A DNA stretch of 64,000 nucleotides, from positions 31,001 to 95,000 of the forward strand of contig JAXGGA010003454.1 of NCBI GenBank assembly GCA_038373865.1, in the 5' to 3' direction. Source of the DNA: Uloborus plumipes. Taxonomy: Eukaryota > Arthropoda > Arachnida > Araneae > Uloboridae. The notes under the pieces are model-generated. The model did no database searches. It saw nothing but the letters and a program-made list of their open reading frames with translations, and was not told the origin of the DNA. Shown here in pieces: positions 57,701 through 64,000 of this stretch. The position numbers and the translations under genes are program-made. Position 1 is the stretch's first letter; the number at the start of each line of letters is the position of its first letter.

Positions 57701-58515
57701 AAAATCATTTAAAATTCTTATATTTTATGTGTATTCATTTGAGCACACTCATATGATATGCAATATTTTGTTTCTGTATTATTTTGGGGTATATTAAAGA
57801 GTGCGTGTTATCATTCATGTGTAAACATGCTGCATGCGTTGCTTTTCAGGAATCGTTAGATACTTTGCTAATCTTTAACACGTGAAATGGTTTTTTTTCC
57901 GTAACGTAACTGGTGAGGTAGAATTAATGCAACCTCAACATAATATTTTTGTCCGCTAAAAAAAAAAAATAGCAACTGAAAGTAAGAAAATTTCCAATTA
58001 ATTATCAATTATTTATTTATTTAAATGCAATCAAAACAGTACAGTAAGGTCTTATCATATGCAAACATGGGCATGATAAGCCACAGTGGCGCACACATAG
58101 GTCCGGACACCCCACCACATTCTTTTTTTTTCTATATCCTTATTAGATAGTCATCTCACTACGTTTACTAATGAGCCCACGTGGCAACGAAATAAAACAA
58201 AAAAAAAATCATTATTTATATTTAAAGATTCTATATGACTATGTAAGGCGGATCTTTTCTTTTTGATGCACAGCAGAGTCATTTCGATTTCCAGTTGTAA
58301 AATTCGATATTTGAGTTATATTGTAAAAATAAGGGATCAAAATTATAAGGGAAAACACAGTCACATTCTTGTCTTTTGGTGAAAAACTTAGATGAAGATG
58401 AAAAATAAAATTCCGGAAGGGAAAAGACTCTTTTCAAACAATTTGCCTTCATTTAGTTTTGAATTATGACGAAAAAAGTAAATTCTTAAATTGTTGTGCT
58501 TTCTGATCTTTTAAC
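57701..58515. other. AT-rich sequence with a solo hAT-like end
   Basis: CAGTGGCGCACACATAGG at about 58085-58103 looks like a hAT MITE end, but no partner was found. Otherwise AT-rich with no gene. Confidence 0.45.
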
Positions 58516-58517
58516 TA

Positions 58518-60679
58518 GGGGAAGACCGCCTATATTGGACCCCCTAGGAACAGGAGGCCTGTGTCGCTCAATGTGAAGCAAAACAGAAATGCAAAGTAGG
58601 GCATCGTAAGCTGAATTTAATCAGGAACCGCCCTAGGAGCTTATATTGTCTGAAAGTATGAAAATTATTTTTAAAAAAATTATCTTATAAAAAGTTGCAA
58701 AAATCCAATTTAGGAATATATGCGCCTAAATTGAACCATGCGCTTCTTAAATTGGACAGTACGAAGAAATCATAGAATAATTTATATTTGAACTATACAG
58801 CTTTTTTCCAGGATTTGCAATAGAATTTCTTTTGCTTCGGCGTCACTTAGGCAGTGTTGATAAACTCGCCAATGGCATTTCATACACTTAATCATGTTTT
58901 GCACTTCATATCTATAACAAATATTGCAATAACAATTGTTTTGTGCTGTTTCTTGCTTCTTCTTGTGTGACTTTTTCTACTCCATGCCTCTTTTATACGG
59001 CGTTAGAATGATTGCTGAGATAGCCTTTCTTTTTGTTCCTTCTATTTTTTAGGCAAAGGTGATATGTGAGCCGGCTATACAAAATCATAGTTAGAGTTGA
59101 CAATCATGTTTTGATGAGAACTATCCGCCGATTTTGCAAAACCTGCACGAATTTTAAGTCCGTAGCTAGTTCTTGTACATGGTGTACAACTTACACCGAA
59201 CATGTAACCTGTTCAGTGTTCACTTTGAGTAGTTTTATCTGGACTACTTGCCTCTAATTCTGTTGCAGCCAAATCAATGTCATTCAACACATGTCAATTA
59301 ACAGGCTAAACTCCTGTTCTTTAGAATCAACTCACAGCTTTTGCCATTGCCTTGATTGCGGTTTTCCCATAAGAGTTACCAAACAGTTCTCTTGTGTGAT
59401 ATTAGATAATGGATCTCATTAGATGTTCTGGCATCCATGTATCACATGCTCGATTAAAATACGTAGACAGAGACTGAATAAAGACCTTATCTACGACTAC
59501 GTGCAAAATGTGTTTAAAGTGAAGAATTATTATATCGTTCTCGTTAGCCAAGTTTATTGCATCAATGTTCTTTAAGTGCTGTGCCTATCCCTTAATAGAC
59601 ATTCTTTTTACATTGCTTGGATTAACAGTTTTGATGAAATGTTGTATAAATTGTGTGAATTATCGTTTGTGATCAAGCCTTTTTTTTTTTGAACAAGCAT
59701 ATTGCTCACCAGGGAAGCTTTTACGATAAGTTTATACATGGAACGTAATCTTTTGAAAATAAGCATGGGGAGCTTGTAATTCTGTTGCACTCATGTAGCA
59801 AATAACCAGTGTATTTCTACCACGTTCACCACTCATTACTGCTCCAACCTGGTGTTTATCTCTATACGTCAATATATTTTGGGGTTTTTGGACAATGAAA
59901 AGACCGGTTTCATCTACATTAAACATTTTAGTAGCATATAAATTGTTTCCCATTAAAATCGTTTTGAAATTATCGAAGAATTTCATATTTTCCTCACTGT
60001 AAACCAGCATACATTTTATTTAAGTTAATAAATATGTTTCACAACCTGAAACTGCAGCTTAATGGATGAAGAGAAAAAAGAATACATTTTAATAAGTTGC
60101 AGTTTCTACTTGATAAAAATGTGCTTGATAAAAAAGTTTAAATGAATATCATGAATTGGTGTTAAAGTATGCTTAAAATAATTTTAACTGCGCTATTAAA
60201 TAAGACGAGTCACTTATTTTATGTTACGATTAATAAAAAGTCTCATTTAAAATCATATTCTTAAATTGGACCACCGGTCCAATAGAGGAAAAATTTTTCG
60301 GTCCAATAAAGGAAAACACGCCATTTTTTATTCTGCAGCTTATTGCTCTGTCAAAAATTATCACAATCGGGCACATAAATACATCAATGTAATCCTTATT
60401 AAACACAGATTATAATACTGTAACTGTATTTTACGGCAATTCACAAGTTTTTGAGTTATCCTTCTAGAAACAAGTCCACAAAATAAGATTTCGCACATTT
60501 TTAACACAAATCGAGCCGTAACTCACGCTAAAGAGTTCGAAGACTGGTGAAACTTTATACACATTGATTTTATTCCTTAAACTTCATATTTTTACTGTTA
60601 AAGTGTAGCACAGATCTCCGTACTAGGTTTTAATCCCGAGGTCCAATTTAAGCAGTGGTCCAATATAGGCTTTTTTTTC
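58518..60679 (-). mobile_element. pogo/Tigger transposon with decayed transposase
   Basis: The left end contains GCCTATATTGGACC and the right end its complement GGTCCAATATAGGC. Outside these, TA flanks at 58516-58517 and 60680-60681; the outermost 12-13 bases have drifted. The word AAATTGGAC recurs inside both ends (58731-58763, 60266-60310, 60644-60665). The 2.16 kb body holds a minus-strand transposase remnant. Confidence 0.85.
59060..60010 (-). pseudogene. pogo/Tigger (DDE, CENP-B-like) transposase pseudogene
   Basis: The frame 60010-59732 reads MFNVDETGLFIVQKPQNIL, HQVGAVMSGERGR and VICYMSATE. This is the first catalytic D (NVDETG) and the surrounding block of the DDE_1 domain shared by Tigger, pogo and jerky-type proteins. 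Further along, in shifted frames and past stops, come a HLKNIDAINLANEND-like stretch (about 59520-59570), a PLSTYF-like stretch and RELFGNSY (about 59370-59400). Those are the expected later parts of the domain. The N-terminal DNA-binding part is not readable. Multiple frameshifts and stops mean it is dead. Confidence 0.85.
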
Positions 60680-60681
60680 TA

Positions 60682-60985
60682 CATATTTGTTGTTCATAAT
60701 TGAGTTGGTTAATTAATGCTAATTGACTTATTCAATGATTAATTTTCGAGATTTTTTTGTTACCGACAATAGATAAAATCAGAAGCATACATTTTGTGGC
60801 ACATTGGAATGGTATGATACGAAAATTGTCGATTTTAGACTAATAAGACCTCCTTGAAACGTTCCTGCGGGTGACACTGATAATCCATAAGATGTCAGCA
60901 TTACAAAAGGTTTGAATGCAAACATCCAACTCTTCCGGAAGGCAAGACCCAGCACCTCAACTGTTAAAGATTAAAAAAAAAAATC
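60682..60985. other. AT-rich sequence, no gene seen
   Basis: A GC-mixed patch at 60860-60965 has no match elsewhere in the window. Confidence 0.4.
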
Positions 60986-62215
60986 ATTAATTATGACTAG
61001 TTGTAATGTATCTCTAATCTTTCTGCATTCATAATTGAACATTTGTCGATTTATCCAGCCGACGATTACAAACTCACTCATTCATCTATTTCAAGCAACC
61101 CTTCCGTAAATCGCGTCTATTTGCACCATATATTGTCAGAAACATCAATTTTTCTGGACGATCATTCTGGTTAACTGTAAAAAATAATTTCAAAAAATAC
61201 TAGTTACAACTACTTATAATATACCCCTAACCTTTCTACTTTTATAATTGACTTTGCCTCGCATCTATCCAGCTGACAACAACAGCCTCCCACTTCAAAA
61301 AGTACTTTATTTAAATAGCGCTTATTTGGGTGTCTTGCCCTGTTACCAAAAACACAAGTTTCTGCAGACTATTCTTCTGGTATCTTGTAAAAAATATGCC
61401 TCGTAGCTATTCAGGCGACTACAACAGCCTTCCACTTCGAAAAGTACTTCCCTTAAATAGCGCTTATTTGCGTGTCTTGTTCGATTGCCATAAACACCAA
61501 ATGTTAGAGTCTGTCCTTCAGATACCTTGTAAAAAAATTTTAAAAAGAAACTAGTTATAAATAGTTATAACGTAGCTTTAACCTTTCTGCTTCTTTCGCG
61601 TCCATCCAGCCGATGACAACAGTCTTCCACTTCAAAAAAGTTCCTTCCTTAAATAACGCTTCCTTGCACTGTAAAAAATGAACGCTGTTTTTACAATATA
61701 ATACAGCTAATTTATAGTAATAATCTGTAAAAATTTCAGATTTGAAGTAATAAACTGTAAAATTGCTACTTTTACAGTCTTACTAAAATGTAAAATTGCT
61801 AATTTTACAGTTAGAAGCTGCAAAATTGCTAGTTTTACAGTTTATTACTGTGAATTTTACAGTTTTAGCTTGGAACCTCGGCTGCCAGTACTTTTCTGTA
61901 ATAACAACATTTCATTTTTTGCAGTGTGCGTGTCTTATCCGATTGTCAAAAGCACCAATTTCTAGACACTATCCTCCTGGTACCTTGTAAAAAAAATAAA
62001 GAAAAACACTAGTTACAACTCGTTATAACGTATCTTTAAACCTTTCTGCTTCTATAATTGAATTTTCCTCTCATCTATCCAGCCGACGACAACAGCCTTC
62101 CCCATTCATCCACTTCAAACCGTCCCTTCCTTAAATCGCGCTTCTTTGCACCTCTTGTCTTGTTGCCAAAAACACCGATTTCCAGGGCCGATCCCTCTGA
62201 TGAACGAAAAGCCCC
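60986..62215. repeat. ~200-bp repeat family, cluster 2 (about five units)
   Basis: Units start with ACTAGTT.TAA or an equivalent word and contain CATCTATCCAGC.GAC, CCACTTCAAA, a TTAAATAGCGCTTATTTG or TTAAATCGCGCTTC word, and TTG.CA.AAACACC. I place them at about 60986-61175, 61189-61385, 61388-61548, 61550-61985 (with a MITE inside) and 61995-62215. The last is closest to cluster 1. Divergence varies, so the array grew over time. Frames 61330-61554 and 61796-61990 are by-products. Confidence 0.8.
61667..61926. mobile_element. CACTGTAAAAAATG MITE inside a tandem unit
   Basis: Ends CACTGTAAAAAATGAA and CATTTTTTGCAGTG are inverted repeats. The body has several AAACTGTAAAATTGCTA words and ends with the TTGGAACCTCGGCTGCCAGTA block also present at 39672-40072. 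It splits the TTGCGTGTCTT word found intact in the neighbouring unit (about 61467-61480), leaving TG on both sides. Confidence 0.8.
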
Positions 62216-62660
62216 ATAGCCTCGCGGTCATAACTCAGCCGACAACAACTGTCGATAACAAATGAATTTAAAATTTTTCCAGAAGTGTGTTCGTGATGTC
62301 GACAAACATTAACATCGAGGGCCGGGGGGGAGGGGGGTCAGGAGGGTTTTCTCCTGTAACGATCCACCTTCGATTACAGAATTTTCTTTGGATTTAGATT
62401 TTTTCCTCTGCTTATTTCCCCTTTTCACTCTATCATCATTAAAATTGTTAAGCTTTTGTTCGTCGTTATTACCTGGGATTTTAGTCATTAATAACGATAT
62501 CGTTAAGGGAAGAGGGCTTAATTGTTTCGTTAAAGAAAATGCTGTCATTTGCGCTTAATGGTCTCCTCTGCTTATTCGATCATTGGGCTTCGTTTAATTG
62601 TCGGATACACCTTCGTGAAAAAAAAAAAGAACAGCTCTGGGTCCATTCTCGAACGATTGA
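62216..62660. other. GC-richer island
   Basis: A G-run (62322-62338) lies within GAGGGCCGG..., followed by a mixed stretch with ATTAATAACGATATCG and CTTCGTTTAATTGTCGG. The 79-codon minus frame 62309-62548 is lysine/serine-rich without a domain. Confidence 0.35.
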
Positions 62661-63041
62661 GTCATAACTGATAAGCAAATATGCTCACAATTTCGTTAAA
62701 GTTTCTGCTATTGACTTTTTATTTTCAAAATTTATAAGGGAACGATTCAATATTTATAATGGTGCTGGATGCTACTAAGATTCGTTGGAAAAGATTTTGT
62801 AATTCCATAGAAGAGCAGCTGTGGAAAAAAAAAAGTATTTTTCTGAAAGCCTCCTCACAGCAAATTTTTATGAAAATTGGTTTTATATCCAAAAAAAAAA
62901 ATAACGATTATATTTAATAGTTTATTTTATTGCATATATAAAAGTCCCATCATCATGGCTCATGACATAATAGGTGAATGCAGGGTACCGTTTCTAAATT
63001 AGACCTCTCTTTATAGAGATATAGAAAACTCTTTTTTTTTT
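62661..63041. other. AT-rich sequence, no gene seen
   Basis: Poly-A at 62825-62834 and poly-T before 63041; nothing recognised. Confidence 0.5.
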
Positions 63042-64000
63042 AGCCTACTTTCCCGTTAAAAATAAAAGAAACGAAAAAAGCATTAAAATTGGCTTAATGC
63101 ATCTAAAAAATGTCGCCAAGTCCAAAAAATGTCGCCAAGTCCAAAAAATGTCGCCAAGTCCAAAAAATATCGCCAAGTAAAAAAAAGTCAAAAAGAAACA
63201 AAAAAATGAAATAAATATCGAAAAATTAAAAATTTGAAAGTAGGGTATTGAGATGGGGAATTTGTGTGTCTGTCGGTCTGTCGGTCGGTCTGTCTGTCCC
63301 CCCCCTAATAACTTTTGAATGAATATTCCGATTTGGACAAACTTTTTTTTGTTGGAAAGATCTCGGCGAGTACAGCTCATTCCCATATTTGATTTTTCGA
63401 TTTGAACAATTTTTGGTTCAACTTTGAGCCATTCAAACAACCTGTCCTGCGATGCTAACTTTTTAGTTAACAGTCCGATTTGAACAAACTTTTTTTTGTT
63501 CGAAAGATCTTTTCAAGGATACTTCATTCCTGTATCTACATTTTCGATTTGAACAATTTTTCGTTCAACATTGAACCGTTCAAGCAACCTTTCCCCCCTA
63601 ATAACTTTTGAATGAACATTCCGATTTGAACAAACTTTTTTTTGTTGGATAGATCTCGGCGATTACAACTCATTCCCATATTTGATTTTTCGATTTGAAC
63701 AATTTTGGTTCAACATTGAACCGTTCAAGCAACCTTTCCCCCCCTAATAACTTTTGAATGAACATTCCGATTTGAACAAACTTTTTTTTGTTGGAAAGAT
63801 TTCGGCGAGTACAACTCATTCCCATATTTTATTTTTCGATTTGAACAATTTTTGGTTCAACTTTGAACCGTTCAAACAACCTGTCCCGCGATGCTAACTT
63901 TTGAGTGAACAGTCCGATTTCAACAAACTTTTTTTTGTTCGAAAGATCTTATCAGGGATACTTCATTCCCGTATTTACATTTCCGATTTGAACAATTTTT
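63042..64000. mobile_element. satellite-bearing mobile element, copy 2, cut by window end
   Basis: Starts AGCCTACTTTCCCG exactly as at 23986 and follows the same order. A 19-bp AAAAAATGTCGCCAAGTCC repeat has four copies at 63105-63178. Then come the TCGG/CTGT microsatellite (63268-63297), a C-run and five or more ~147-bp units. The word ACTTTT lies at 63311, 63458, 63604, 63750 and 63897. The 19-bp repeat is clearer here than in copy 1. The right end lies beyond the window. Confidence 0.8.

Noticed and set aside
58085..58103. hAT MITE end CAGTGGCGCACACATAGG
   Set aside because: No matching right end or 8-bp duplication was found nearby, so it is not listed as an element of its own.
63045..63440. 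131-codon minus frame with a hydrophobic stretch, as a membrane protein
   Set aside because: It is the reverse of T-rich low-complexity sequence and of short repeats in the satellite-bearing element.
1..64000. endogenous virus or LTR retrotransposon
   Set aside because: I saw no reverse transcriptase, integrase or capsid motifs and no long direct repeats of LTR type.

Overview
This is an AT-rich nuclear window from an animal, most likely an arthropod. The base composition, the mix of DNA transposons (Tc1/mariner, pogo/Tigger, hAT, piggyBac) and the tRNA-like element would fit an arachnid, but the sequence does not prove the species. I recognise no host protein-coding exon, rRNA gene or functional tRNA gene. 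The only intact long coding frame is a Tc1/mariner transposase of 348 residues at 49096-50142 (minus strand). Most other open frames are short and accidental, or are shadows of repeats.

Three kinds of sequence alternate. First, AT-rich DNA with homopolymers and old, blurred local duplications (for example 3421-3800, 7570-8110, 9950-10560, 13781-14870, 30761-31050). Second, about fifteen islands of 0.2-1.1 kb that are clearly richer in G, C and CpG and not repetitive (1-180, 7046-7510, 8881-9870, 12560-12800, 14870-15260, 18101-19110, 22200-22570, 26921-27440, 34851-35260, 38560-39000, 43121-44210, 51331-51720, 53081-53850, 54881-55460, 62216-62660). They lack convincing protein signals and carry homeodomain-like, E-box and YY1/Pho-like words. 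My inference is that they are conserved regulatory elements in a large intron or gene desert. Third, transposable elements, many with both ends and their target-site duplications visible.

Elements by position: hAT-like 1786-2468; pogo-like 5350-7044; tRNA-bearing MITE 11362-11745; Tigger-like 19978-20533; hairpin MITE 20911-21138; piggyBac-like MITE 21218-21730; satellite-bearing element 23986-25482, with a second copy from 63042 past the window end; small Tigger MITE 28005-28164; composite inverted-repeat element 28796-29987; pogo-like 31125-32417 with a transposase remnant; hAT MITEs at 32633-33364, 35534-35781 and 37905-38065; MITEs at 38208-38439 and 39672-40072; dead Tc1 element 40987-42411; near-perfect hairpin 44820-45470; Tc3-like element 45993-48971 split by a piggyBac-like element (46429-47836); Tc1/mariner element 49065-50282 with an intact DD36E transposase; pogo/Tigger element 58518-60679 with a decayed transposase.

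The right end holds tandem arrays: a 26-bp minisatellite with a higher-order structure (55616-56577) and a roughly 200-bp repeat family in two clusters (57031-57700 and 60986-62215). One unit of that family carries a MITE, so its neighbours show the empty site. The most interesting items are the intact DD36E transposon, the 298-bp-arm hairpin, the nested insertions at 45.6-50.4 kb, the 147-bp-period satellite inside a mobile element, the tRNA-like module in a MITE, and the set of GC-rich islands.
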